A model generated the notes under the pieces. That model saw nothing but the letters and a program-made list of their open reading frames with translations, was not told the origin of the DNA and ran no database searches. A stretch of 14,534 nucleotides of DNA from an uncultured Acidimicrobiaceae bacterium (GTDB lineage Bacteria; Actinomycetota; Acidimicrobiia; Acidimicrobiales; UBA8592): the NCBI GenBank assembly GCA_913031515.1, contig CAJWET010000027.1:1-14534 (forward strand), given 5' to 3'. Below, one piece after another: positions 7,690-14,317 of this stretch; the stretch's first letter is position 1, and each line of letters begins with the position of its first letter. Made by a program: the position numbers and the translations under genes.

Positions 7690-8306
7690 TAACGCCCCTT
7701 ACAAGCCGCTACAAAATTTTGAAGGAAGTCTCTTCCGGCATCACTAGATTTTTCTGGGTGGAACTGTGTGGCAAAAATATTGTCCAACTGGACTGCGGCA
7801 ACGACATCGCCTCCGTAGCTACAGGTTGCTACCACTATCTCGTTATTTGTTGAGAGGTCAGCAGCATACGAGTGAACAAAATAGAGCCACTCTCCATCAA
7901 GCCCTTCAAGCATGGGTGTAGGTTGACGGACATGTATAGAATTCCATTGCATTTGTGGACGCTTAACACCTTCTGGAAGAATTCGGATTTCCCCTGGAAG
8001 GACTCCCAATCCTTGATGATTCGGAGATTCTTCAGATTTTTCAAAAAGTAGCTGCATTCCTATGCAAATCCCTAGAAATGGGCGGCCAGTTTCGATGGCG
8101 TCCAAAGCAATTCGATCAATACCTGTCTTCCGCAGTGCTTCAATACATTTTCCAAAATTTCCCACACCGGGCAACACGACTCCGTTTGCGGAGTGGATCA
8201 CTTCAGCATCGGAAGTAAGAACTGCGTCAGCTCCCGCTCGCTCTAACGCTTTTTGCGCCGACCTTAAATTCCCGATGCCGTAATCGAGCACCGCTATTGT
8301 CGGCAT
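7689..8306 (-). CDS. hisH: Imidazole glycerol phosphate synthase, glutamine amidotransferase subunit
   Basis: HisH hydrolyses glutamine and passes ammonia through the HisF barrel. It is a class I (triad) glutamine amidotransferase of 205 residues. The nucleophile is Cys81 in GICIGMQLLFE, and the His183 and Glu185 pair lies in QFHPEKS. The N-terminal VLDYGIGNLRS and VLPGVGNFG (oxyanion strand) are typical of HisH rather than of other amidotransferases. It starts with ATG at 8306, two bases after the hisB stop, and shares one base with the hisA start. Confidence 0.98.
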   Translation of the reverse strand: MPTIAVLDYGIGNLRSAQKALERAGADAVLTSDAEVIHSANGVVLPGVGNFGKCIEALRKTGIDRIALDAIETGRPFLGICIGMQLLFEKSEESPNHQGLGVLPGEIRILPEGVKRPQMQWNSIHVRQPTPMLEGLDGEWLYFVHSYAADLSTNNEIVVATCSYGGDVVAAVQLDNIFATQFHPEKSSDAGRDFLQNFVAACKGR

Positions 8307-8308
8307 AC

Positions 8309-8902
8309 CTACAGAACGCCCTTGGTTGACGGTATTTGATTGCCACGAATTCGAACTGCATCAGACAAGGCACGGGCCATGCTTTTAAACAACGACTCAA
8401 TGATATGATGCGTGTTTTTTCCTCTGACCAAAACTTGATGAACAGTTACGTCCGAAGAACTTACAAAAGCACGCCAGAATTCTTCAACTAGCTGAGGGTC
8501 GAAGGGCGGATCGCTAAGAATCTTTTGGCCTGGTGGGTCAATCTCATAATACAAAAACGGTCTTCCAGATAGATCTAAGGCAACATCAACAAGGGCTTCA
8601 TCGAGAGGGCAAGAAGCAGTTGCAAATCTCTGGACTCCTGCTTTATCCCCTATCGCCTGTTTGAAACATTCGCCAATCGCTATTCCAACATCTTCCACTG
8701 TGTGATGGGCATCAATCTCAAGGTCACCTTCGGCTTTGACAGAAAGGTCGAATCCACTATGCCTACCTAACTGGTCAAGCATGTGGTCAAAGAAGGGTAT
8801 CCCAGTCGAAATATCGGTTACCCCATTACCATCGACAGCCAAAGAAACATTAATTTCTGTCTCTTTAGTGGTTCGTGAATATATCGCTGTTCGTTGTTCC
8901 AT
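8309..8902 (-). CDS. hisB: Imidazoleglycerol-phosphate dehydratase
   Basis: HisB dehydrates imidazole glycerol phosphate to imidazole acetol phosphate using two manganese ions. This is the monofunctional ~200-residue form (197 residues), not the enterobacterial fusion with a phosphatase, so histidinol-phosphatase must be encoded elsewhere. Metal-binding motifs are FFDHMLDQ (from residue 37), DAHHTVEDVGI (His66, His67, Glu70) and the symmetrical NTHHIIESLFK near the C-terminus. The ATG shares a base with the hisC stop (TAATG). Confidence 0.98.
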   Translation of the reverse strand: MEQRTAIYSRTTKETEINVSLAVDGNGVTDISTGIPFFDHMLDQLGRHSGFDLSVKAEGDLEIDAHHTVEDVGIAIGECFKQAIGDKAGVQRFATASCPLDEALVDVALDLSGRPFLYYEIDPPGQKILSDPPFDPQLVEEFWRAFVSSSDVTVHQVLVRGKNTHHIIESLFKSMARALSDAVRIRGNQIPSTKGVL

Positions 8903-9978
8903 TACCCCAGTATTGCTTCCAGATGCGCAAGAAACGAGTCATTTTCTTCTGGAGTTCCAATTGTGACCCGTAAACACCCTTCAAGTTTTGGCCATGATGA
9001 ACAATTCCGAACCAATATCGACCTGTCGAGCAGGGCTTCCCACAAGTCTTCTCCAGTTTTTTGAGCATTATCTACCGAGCGAAAAAGTATAAAATTAGCT
9101 CCACTCGGCCACTGTTGGACCGGAAGTTCAAGAAGCTTCTTTGCCATTCTCTGCCGTTCCTGAACAAGAAGTTCTACCCGAGAACGCATGTCAGAAATGT
9201 GCCGTAAGGCAAGAGATCCAGCTACTTGTTTGACCGAATCAAGGTGATATGGGAGAACAACGGTTCTTACATTTTCTACAACTACTTGTGGTGCGATCAT
9301 GTAGCCGAGTCGTATACCAGCCATGCTCCAAGTTTTCGAGAAAGTCTTAGTTACCGCTATTTGGGAACCTTCACGGACTAAATCGACAGCTGACCAATCA
9401 GAGAATTCGCCGTAAGCTTCGTCAACGATCAGAAGAGTTCCCACTGCAGCACATTGCGTGGCGGCAGATTCTACAAACTCTCTCGAGGCAACTGTCCCTG
9501 TAGGGTTGTTCGGCGAACACAGGAAAAGTACGTTGGGGCGCTTTTCGAGAACCTTCTGAAGAGTTTGGCTCTCTATCGCAAAATCTTCGTTACATTCTCC
9601 AACGATAACTTCAGTTCCGGTTATCGCCGAGATGTGGGAATGGAGGGCATAAGTGGGCTCAAAGACTGACGCTTTCCTCCCAAACCCTCCATACGTGAGT
9701 AGTAAACTCTGAATGACTTCGTTAGATCCGTTTGCTGCGAAGACCATGTTGGGGTCTACCCCATGGAATTCTGCAATGTCATTACATAGCTGATTTGTCA
9801 AACGGTCTGGATACCGGTTCCATTCAACCTTCTTGATCTCTTCGCTGAGATCCTCTACCCATTGTTGGGGAGGCGGGATAGGGCTTTCATTAGTGTTTAG
9901 ACGTATCTGAACATCAACCTGTGGGGAGTGGTAGCCCTCTAATAGGGAAAGGTCATCTCTGATTCTTGGCGATTGCAT
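8902..9978 (-). CDS. hisC: Histidinol-phosphate aminotransferase
   Basis: HisC is a fold-type I PLP aminotransferase that converts imidazole acetol phosphate to histidinol phosphate with glutamate as donor. The PLP lysine is Lys215 in KTFSKTWSMAGIRLGY. ANGSNEVI, CSPNNPTGT and VDEAY (residues 185-189) are the cofactor-binding segments, and the C-terminal CLRVTIGTPEEN holds the conserved arginine that binds the substrate phosphate or carboxylate. The 358 residues are normal. It starts with ATG at 9978, sharing one base with the hisD stop (TAATG), and a clear GGAGG lies about 8 nt upstream within hisD. Related aminotransferases of aromatic amino acids look similar, but the position in the his operon settles the assignment. 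Confidence 0.96.
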   Translation of the reverse strand: MQSPRIRDDLSLLEGYHSPQVDVQIRLNTNESPIPPPQQWVEDLSEEIKKVEWNRYPDRLTNQLCNDIAEFHGVDPNMVFAANGSNEVIQSLLLTYGGFGRKASVFEPTYALHSHISAITGTEVIVGECNEDFAIESQTLQKVLEKRPNVLFLCSPNNPTGTVASREFVESAATQCAAVGTLLIVDEAYGEFSDWSAVDLVREGSQIAVTKTFSKTWSMAGIRLGYMIAPQVVVENVRTVVLPYHLDSVKQVAGSLALRHISDMRSRVELLVQERQRMAKKLLELPVQQWPSGANFILFRSVDNAQKTGEDLWEALLDRSILVRNCSSWPKLEGCLRVTIGTPEENDSFLAHLEAILG

Positions 9979-11267
9979 TATTTTTCCTCCAAACGGATTC
10001 TGATGGAATCAGCATGACCGCTGAGGCCTTCGGCTTCCGCAATCTCCACCACACTTTGGCCGATATTCGCTAGAGCTGAATCGTCCAAAGCAATAATATG
10101 CATATCTTTGCAGAAATCATCGACAGTAAGGGCCCCAGCAAAGCGTGCGCTTCCATGGGTCGGGAGAACATGTGACGGGCCGGCAACGTAATCACCCACT
10201 GACGCAGGCGACATATTACCTAAGAACACTGCGCCGGCATTCTGGAGTGAATCCAGTAGGCGTCTCGGCTCAGACACCATCAGTTGTAAATGTTCAGGAG
10301 CTACGAGATTTACCACTTGCATAGCCTGATCTGGCCCCTCTACTAGCACGGCGTATCCTCCAGTAGCAAAGGTCGCAGTAATTATTTCTTTGCGGTCTGA
10401 TACTGAGACCATAGCTTCCAATTCTGACAAGATGGCATCAATAGTTTCCTGTTCCCAACTAATAAGCCATGAGAGTCCGTCCGGCCCATGCTCAGCTTGG
10501 ACGATAAGGTCTATCGCCGCATGTCGCGCCGAAGCGCTTTCGTCAGCTATCACAACAACTTCCGAAGGTCCAGCAAATGACGATGCCACCCCAACATCGC
10601 CGGCAACCTGCCTTTGAGCAGTTGCAACATAAATATTCCCTGGCCCCACTATCACATCAACAGGGAGAATCGTCTCCGTTCCGTAAGCCATAGCCGCAAT
10701 AGCTTGCGCACCACCAACGGCATAAACTGACGTCACTCCCGCTATTCGCGCCGCTGCAAGTGTGGCACTATTGACAGTTCCAGAAACATCTGGTGGGACA
10801 CACACTATGACCTCTTCAACGCCTGCAACTCTGGCAGGAATAGCCGTCATCAGGAGGGTAGATGGGTAAGCTGCTCGTCCTCCCGGCACGTAGCACCCTG
10901 CTCGCATAACTGGCTGTTTTTTAGATTCTATGGTGATTCCACCGTCATGAGTGATTTCTGGGCTCCTAGTCTGGGTTTGGTGGAAATTACGTATACGTGA
11001 TGCGGCAACCTCAAGAGCTTCCCTAAGTTCGCTTGGAATGGATTCCCACGCCAGTTCGATTTCTGATTCAGGAACAAGTAGAGACTTTGGGGCTCCGCCA
11101 TCAAACTTTTCCGCATACTGGACTAATGCGCTATCTCCAGCGGATCTAACCTTTGCTATGATCTCTGAAACAACTTGATCTGGCTCCGCTGCATCAACAG
11201 ATGGTCGCGGCAACAACCTGGGAAGTTCCTCTTTCTCAGCTCTAGAGAGGTCGAGTTTATTTAACAT
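9978..11267 (-). CDS. hisD: Histidinol dehydrogenase
   Basis: HisD carries out the last two steps, oxidising L-histidinol to L-histidine with two NAD+ and a zinc ion. The 429 residues show YVPGGRAAYPSTLLM, YAVGGAQAIAAMAYG and VGPGNIYVATAQ. The zinc ligands are Gln257, His260, Asp359 and His418, and the catalytic Glu327-His328 pair is in VAPEHLQL. Family members usually have an acidic residue after QAEH; here it is glycine (QAEHGPDG), a minor variation. It is the first gene of the long minus-strand block, and ATG at 11267 is preceded by AGAGGGT and a putative -10 box. No histidine-rich leader peptide is present upstream, so classic his attenuation is not evident. Confidence 0.98.
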   Translation of the reverse strand: MLNKLDLSRAEKEELPRLLPRPSVDAAEPDQVVSEIIAKVRSAGDSALVQYAEKFDGGAPKSLLVPESEIELAWESIPSELREALEVAASRIRNFHQTQTRSPEITHDGGITIESKKQPVMRAGCYVPGGRAAYPSTLLMTAIPARVAGVEEVIVCVPPDVSGTVNSATLAAARIAGVTSVYAVGGAQAIAAMAYGTETILPVDVIVGPGNIYVATAQRQVAGDVGVASSFAGPSEVVVIADESASARHAAIDLIVQAEHGPDGLSWLISWEQETIDAILSELEAMVSVSDRKEIITATFATGGYAVLVEGPDQAMQVVNLVAPEHLQLMVSEPRRLLDSLQNAGAVFLGNMSPASVGDYVAGPSHVLPTHGSARFAGALTVDDFCKDMHIIALDDSALANIGQSVVEIAEAEGLSGHADSIRIRLEEK

Positions 11268-11329
11268 ACCCTCTACGGTATACGCGGGAAAGACTACTTT
11301 GGGAGCACTTTTCCGCTAAGAAAGAGATT
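11268..11329. promoter_or_regulatory. Divergent promoter region between hisD and small gene
   Basis: This 62-bp gap separates the his-trp block (-) from the small hypothetical gene (+) and must hold the main his promoter unless transcription enters from the small-gene side. On the minus strand TACCGT (11280-11275) fits TANNNT and is followed by 7 nt and the hisD ATG, consistent with a very short or absent leader. No good -35, terminator hairpin, T-box or His-codon run is visible. On the plus strand I see only a weak purine-rich stretch before 11330. Confidence 0.4.
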
Positions 11330-11545
11330 ATGGAAAATGACAACGACAAACGAGATCAGGGTTTAGCAGAAATCTCCTCTGCAGGTTTTCAAATAGATGA
11401 ACTCATATCCCGAATCGTAGCCGTCGCCAAGGAGATGGAAGCCTCTGATTTCGAAAGCTGTGCACACGAGCTTTATGAAGTAGAAAGGGCTCTGATTTCA
11501 GCGAATCGAAGGCTACGGAGAGCAGCAGCAGACCTCAGAACGTAA
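11330..11545 (+). CDS. Small helical hypothetical protein
   Basis: I do not recognise this 71-residue protein. It has no signal peptide or membrane segment. From about residue 12 on it should be largely alpha-helical, with heptad-like spacing of Ile, Leu, Val and Ala (ELISRIVAVAKEM, then ELYEVERALISANRRLRRAAADL), and it ends in a basic arginine-rich helix. Its acidic start and basic end suggest a small helical hairpin or coiled coil, perhaps a dimer or an adaptor. It starts with ATG at 11330 after a weak AAGAAAGAGA and overlaps the end of nth by 11 bp in convergent orientation. Coding is plausible from composition and from filling the space between hisD and nth, but unproven. Confidence 0.55.
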   Translation: MENDNDKRDQGLAEISSAGFQIDELISRIVAVAKEMEASDFESCAHELYEVERALISANRRLRRAAADLRT

Positions 11546-12179
11546 ATGCACTGGGACAAAAGTAGCTGAGGATGCAATCATCACAACTTGGTTTTCGAGC
11601 AAAGCAGACACGCCTTCCGTGAAGGATTACCCGTAAGCTGAATTCCCCACGTTCTTCAGCCGGCAGCATCGGATTGAGAGCGGATTCGATCTTCACAGGG
11701 TCGGTTTCATCGGTGATCCTTAAGCGTCTCGATAACCGGCCCACATGGGTATCTACAGGGAGCCCTGGGAGCCCTAGAGCTACACTGCGAACCACATTTG
11801 CAGTTTTCCTACCTACTCCGGGCAATGAAACGAGGTCGCTCATTGACTCCGGAACCTGACTGTCAAAATGTTCCACCACTCGTTGTGCCATACCCACAAG
11901 ATTTTTGGCCTTCCCGCGAAAGAGACCAATACTGCTTATGAAACTTTCAACTTCTTCTATATTTGCTACAGAAAGTGTTTCTGGGTCCGGAAAACGTTTA
12001 AATAAATTTGGCGTCGCCTTGTTGACAGACACATCTGTTGCCTGCGCCGAAAGAATTGTCGCTGCGAGCAGTTCGAAGGAATTCCTGTGTTCCAATTCAC
12101 ATTCAGCATCGGGATACTCTACTTTTAATTCTTCATGTGTTCGCTTACAACGGCCACTCGCTGTTCTTGGTCTTGCCAT
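11535..12179 (-). CDS. nth: Endonuclease III (DNA glycosylase/AP lyase)
   Basis: Nth removes oxidised pyrimidines from DNA and cuts the abasic site, beginning base-excision repair. The helix-hairpin-helix LPGVGRKTA contains the catalytic lysine (Lys125 from this start), and VDTHVGR holds the catalytic aspartate (Asp143). The C-terminal [4Fe-4S] ligands have exact C-x6-C-x2-C-x5-C spacing (CFARKPSCDDCILSYFC). The frame stays open to 12227, but that would overlap the divergent mshD start. ATG at 12179 gives MARPRTASGRCKRTHEEL, a normal basic N-terminus of 214 residues, and has TATGTT exactly 6 nt upstream with no Shine-Dalgarno, as in leaderless actinobacterial genes. It converges on the small gene ending at 11545. 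Confidence 0.96.
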   Translation of the reverse strand: MARPRTASGRCKRTHEELKVEYPDAECELEHRNSFELLAATILSAQATDVSVNKATPNLFKRFPDPETLSVANIEEVESFISSIGLFRGKAKNLVGMAQRVVEHFDSQVPESMSDLVSLPGVGRKTANVVRSVALGLPGLPVDTHVGRLSRRLRITDETDPVKIESALNPMLPAEERGEFSLRVILHGRRVCFARKPSCDDCILSYFCPSAFTF

Positions 12180-12220
12180 ATTGTCAACATACAACAGGTA
12201 TCCGCCGATAGTTTGGAGAT
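12180..12220. promoter_or_regulatory. Compact divergent promoter region between nth and mshD
   Basis: Only 41 bp separate the two divergent starts. On the minus strand TATGTT (12191-12186) lies 6 nt before the nth ATG. On the plus strand TAGTTT (12209-12214) lies 6 nt before the mshD ATG. Both fit the TANNNT -10 pattern at the spacing of leaderless transcripts. A TTGTCA (12181-12186) resembles a -35 but is about 22 nt from the mshD -10, which is too far. Bases 12204-12218 repeat the motif found before the GroES-like gene. Confidence 0.45.
12204..12218 (+). repeat. 15-base motif before mshD, identical to 6080-6094
   Basis: GCCGATAGTTTGGAG ends two bases before the mshD ATG and is identical to the complement of 6080-6094, which ends four bases before the GroES-like GTG. 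It covers both a possible -10 (TAGTTT) and a possible Shine-Dalgarno (GGAG). I found no third exact copy before other starts in the window. Confidence 0.55.
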
Positions 12221-12928
12221 ATGGCAATTGTTATTTCCCCTAGCGCACCAAAGCAATTCGCTCTCTCCATCACTGTTACCGAAGACCATGAACGCGAATC
12301 CCTAGTGCAAGAACTTAGCGCCCTACTTAGCACCCCGGATTTTTTGAATATTGAAGAAGGGGAAGAGATCCAACTGTGGATAGAGGGTACCCAAGCGTCC
12401 GATACTGACCTAATCGAATCGATCGGTTTTGTCCCGTACCGAGACCTGATACAACTTCGCTGCTCCTTACCTGTTAAACAGCCAACAATCCAGACGCGAA
12501 GCTTTGTAGCCGGGGTCGATGATGATGCCTTTCTTTCGATCAATCATAGGGCCTTTGCTTGGCACCCTGAACAAGGTGATTTGGACAAAGCAGGTTTCGC
12601 AAAATTACAGCAGGAGACATGGTTTGATTCAGATGGGTTCCTCCTTTACGAGGTTGATAATCAACTTGCAGGTTTTTGCTGGACCAAAATCCACCTAGAC
12701 CATTCACCTGCTCTTGGTGAGATCTATGCCATCGCCATTGACCCTAATTTTCATGGGCGGGGACTGGGTAAACAAATGACTGAAGCAGGTCTTAACTATC
12801 TATCTTCCGAAGGCATGAAGACAGGAATGCTTTATGTCGAATCCGATAACGCTCCTGCACTTCATATCTACAAAAAAATAGGTTTCTCCCATTTCCTTAC
12901 TAATCGCGCTTTTCGATACCGTGTTTAG
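12221..12928 (+). CDS. mshD: Mycothiol synthase-like GNAT acetyltransferase
   Basis: MshD acetylates Cys-GlcN-Ins with acetyl-CoA, the last step of mycothiol synthesis, the low-molecular-weight thiol of actinobacteria. The segment INHRAFAWHPEQG (107-119), then GFCWTKIH (151-158), GEIYAIAIDP, the acetyl-CoA loop HGRGLG (178-183) and LYVESDNAPALHIYKKIGF (204-222) match the C-terminal catalytic GNAT domain of MshD closely. MshD usually has about 300 residues in two GNAT domains. Here, at 235 residues, the degenerate N-terminal domain is reduced to about 85 residues ending with RDLIQLRCSLP, which resembles the MshD inter-domain strand. The start ATG at 12221 has GGAG only 2 nt upstream and a TAGTTT 6 nt upstream, so it may be leaderless. 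Another GNAT role cannot be excluded. Confidence 0.82.
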   Translation: MAIVISPSAPKQFALSITVTEDHERESLVQELSALLSTPDFLNIEEGEEIQLWIEGTQASDTDLIESIGFVPYRDLIQLRCSLPVKQPTIQTRSFVAGVDDDAFLSINHRAFAWHPEQGDLDKAGFAKLQQETWFDSDGFLLYEVDNQLAGFCWTKIHLDHSPALGEIYAIAIDPNFHGRGLGKQMTEAGLNYLSSEGMKTGMLYVESDNAPALHIYKKIGFSHFLTNRAFRYRV

Positions 12929-12975
12929 AAGTTCTAAAGGGAAGATACCGTTCAAACCCTATAAGACCTATCAGA

Positions 12976-13686
12976 ATGGCGACTACACGCATGGACCTTG
13001 ATCAGAATCAGCTTCCAGAAGGAGAAGAGAAATCTCGGGCAGTTCGCGAAATGTTTGACCGGATCGCCCCACGGTACGATTTAGTAAACAGAATTATGAC
13101 TTTTCGCCTTGACGTGCGTTGGCGAAAAAAAACAGTCCGAGCTCTTTCGCTTCCCTCTGGAGCAACAGTCATTGATCTTGCATGTGGAACAGGAGACTTC
13201 TGCGTCGAATTGGAAAAAGCAGGAATGATCTCACTAGGTTTCGATTTCTCCTTTGGAATGCTTCAGGCCTCACGATCCTTTTCACCTCTGACCCAAGCTG
13301 ATGTCTTACAATTACCTATTAAGGCCAACTCAATTGACGGCGTGACATGCGGCTTCGCTTTACGAAATCTAACTGAACTACCGGTCTTCTTTGAAGAAGT
13401 TGCACGAGTACTCAAGCCAGGTGGAAGAATCGGGTTTTTGGACGTTGCTGAACCCGAAAATCGCCTTTTGAATTGGGGTCATCATCTATATTTCGATCGA
13501 ATCGTTCCGAAAGTCGGCGCTTTATTTTCTGATAAGTCTGCTTATTCATACTTGCCTAGGTCCTTCTCCTACTTGCCGCCGTATCCGGAGATTATTAACA
13601 TGATTGACCAGGCAGGATTCGGACAAGTACAACGAAAGCTTTTCGCTCCGGGCTCGGCCCAATTATTTTCTGGGGAAAAGATCTAG
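12976..13686 (+). CDS. menG: Demethylmenaquinone methyltransferase
   Basis: MenG (UbiE family) methylates demethylmenaquinone with S-adenosylmethionine in the last step of menaquinone synthesis. The family N-terminal signature VREMFDRIAPRYDLVNRIMT (residues 23-42) is followed by the SAM motif DLACGTGDF (67-75), then GFALRNL, LKPGGRIGFLDVAEP and the conserved SYLPRS near the C-terminus. The 236 residues are normal. Actinobacteria use menaquinone rather than ubiquinone, and a MenA fragment lies 350 bp downstream, so menG is preferred to ubiE. The ATG at 12976 lacks a clear Shine-Dalgarno; ATG at 12991 is an alternative. The 47-bp gap after mshD shows no terminator. Confidence 0.93.
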   Translation: MATTRMDLDQNQLPEGEEKSRAVREMFDRIAPRYDLVNRIMTFRLDVRWRKKTVRALSLPSGATVIDLACGTGDFCVELEKAGMISLGFDFSFGMLQASRSFSPLTQADVLQLPIKANSIDGVTCGFALRNLTELPVFFEEVARVLKPGGRIGFLDVAEPENRLLNWGHHLYFDRIVPKVGALFSDKSAYSYLPRSFSYLPPYPEIINMIDQAGFGQVQRKLFAPGSAQLFSGEKI

Positions 13687-13692
13687 GTAGAA

Positions 13693-14040
13693 ATGATGAA
13701 TTCAGGACTACACCACATCGCTTTGAATGTAACTGACGTAAAAGCTGCAACGGAATTCTATTCTAAGTACTTTGCTTTGATAGAGATCCCCAAACCCAAT
13801 ACCAGGTCAGGAGCTTGGCTTCAAGCAACTGATGGCAGGCAAATTCATCTTCGAGAGGGAGAAGTCCCCGAAGACAATGGCCAGCATCTAGCTTTTCTAG
13901 TAGAGGACATTAGTGAAGTGTGGAAAGCCCTTACCGATGCTGGAATAGCTGTAACGCCCCCTAAGGCTATTGGTTCTGCACTGCAATCTTTTCTTCATGA
14001 TCCTGCAGGGAATCGTCTTGAAATCCATCAATTAGGTTGA
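13693..14040 (+). CDS. VOC/glyoxalase-fold small protein
   Basis: The 115 residues form one vicinal-oxygen-chelate unit of two beta-alpha-beta-beta-beta modules. It starts LHHIALNVTDVKAATEFYSKYF and ends with SFLHDPAGNRLEIHQ, both typical of glyoxalase-like dioxygenase or lyase families. Possible metal ligands are a His in LHHIAL, His in QIHLREG, His in QHLAFLV and Glu in RLEIHQ. The substrate cannot be told from the sequence; members include glyoxalase I, FosA-like thiol transferases and ring-cleaving dioxygenases. It starts 6 bp after menG (ATG at 13693, or 13696 just behind it), in the same orientation, so it is probably co-transcribed. The neighbouring mycothiol gene makes a thiol-dependent role thinkable but unproven. 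Confidence 0.8.
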   Translation: MMNSGLHHIALNVTDVKAATEFYSKYFALIEIPKPNTRSGAWLQATDGRQIHLREGEVPEDNGQHLAFLVEDISEVWKALTDAGIAVTPPKAIGSALQSFLHDPAGNRLEIHQLG

Positions 14041-14041
14041 C

Positions 14042-14317
14042 TCAAAGACCAATACCCAACCCTAGTGAAAGCAAGAGGCCCGCTAATAAATGCAGCTTTG
14101 CTGTGTTTTCTAGAACCTTAATGAGGTCTGCAGAGTTTGCTTTAGAACAAACGTCATAAGTCAATTTAACACTTAGGGGAAGTGTGACTAAGGCTATCAG
14201 CGCCAGAAATGTATACAAGAAAGCTATCAATACGTAGGCCCCTGCAGCCCCCAAGAGCAAAAAAACAAAAAAGGAGCAAACTATGTCTGCAATAGGTCTG
14301 GAACCATCCCACCACAA
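14042..14317 (-). CDS. menA: C-terminal stub of MenA prenyltransferase, interrupted
   Basis: MenA attaches the isoprenoid tail to 1,4-dihydroxy-2-naphthoate in the membrane. Only its C-terminal part is here: a hydrophobic helix (AYVLIAFLYTFLALIALVTLPL), a short polar loop, then LIKVLENTAKLHLLAGLLLSLGLGIGL, the characteristic final helix. The frame is stopped by TGA at 14318-14320, and its only upstream start is a TTG at 14317. The family has about 290 residues and an aspartate-rich active site, all missing. Homology seems to end around 14235-14260. Beyond that the minus-strand frame is antisense to a different gene. The stub converges on the VOC gene with a 1-bp gap. Its place near menG suggests a native menA cut by the join at the window end. 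Confidence 0.7.
   Translation of the reverse strand: MWWDGSRPIADIVCSFFVFLLLGAAGAYVLIAFLYTFLALIALVTLPLSVKLTYDVCSKANSADLIKVLENTAKLHLLAGLLLSLGLGIGL

Noticed and set aside
11268..11329. Attenuator or leader peptide for the his operon
   Set aside because: No run of His codons and no alternative hairpins with a U-tract. The region is only 62 bp.
12180..12227. Longer nth starting at 12227
   Set aside because: It would overlap the mshD start and add residues not seen in endonuclease III. ATG 12179 has a well-placed -10 box.
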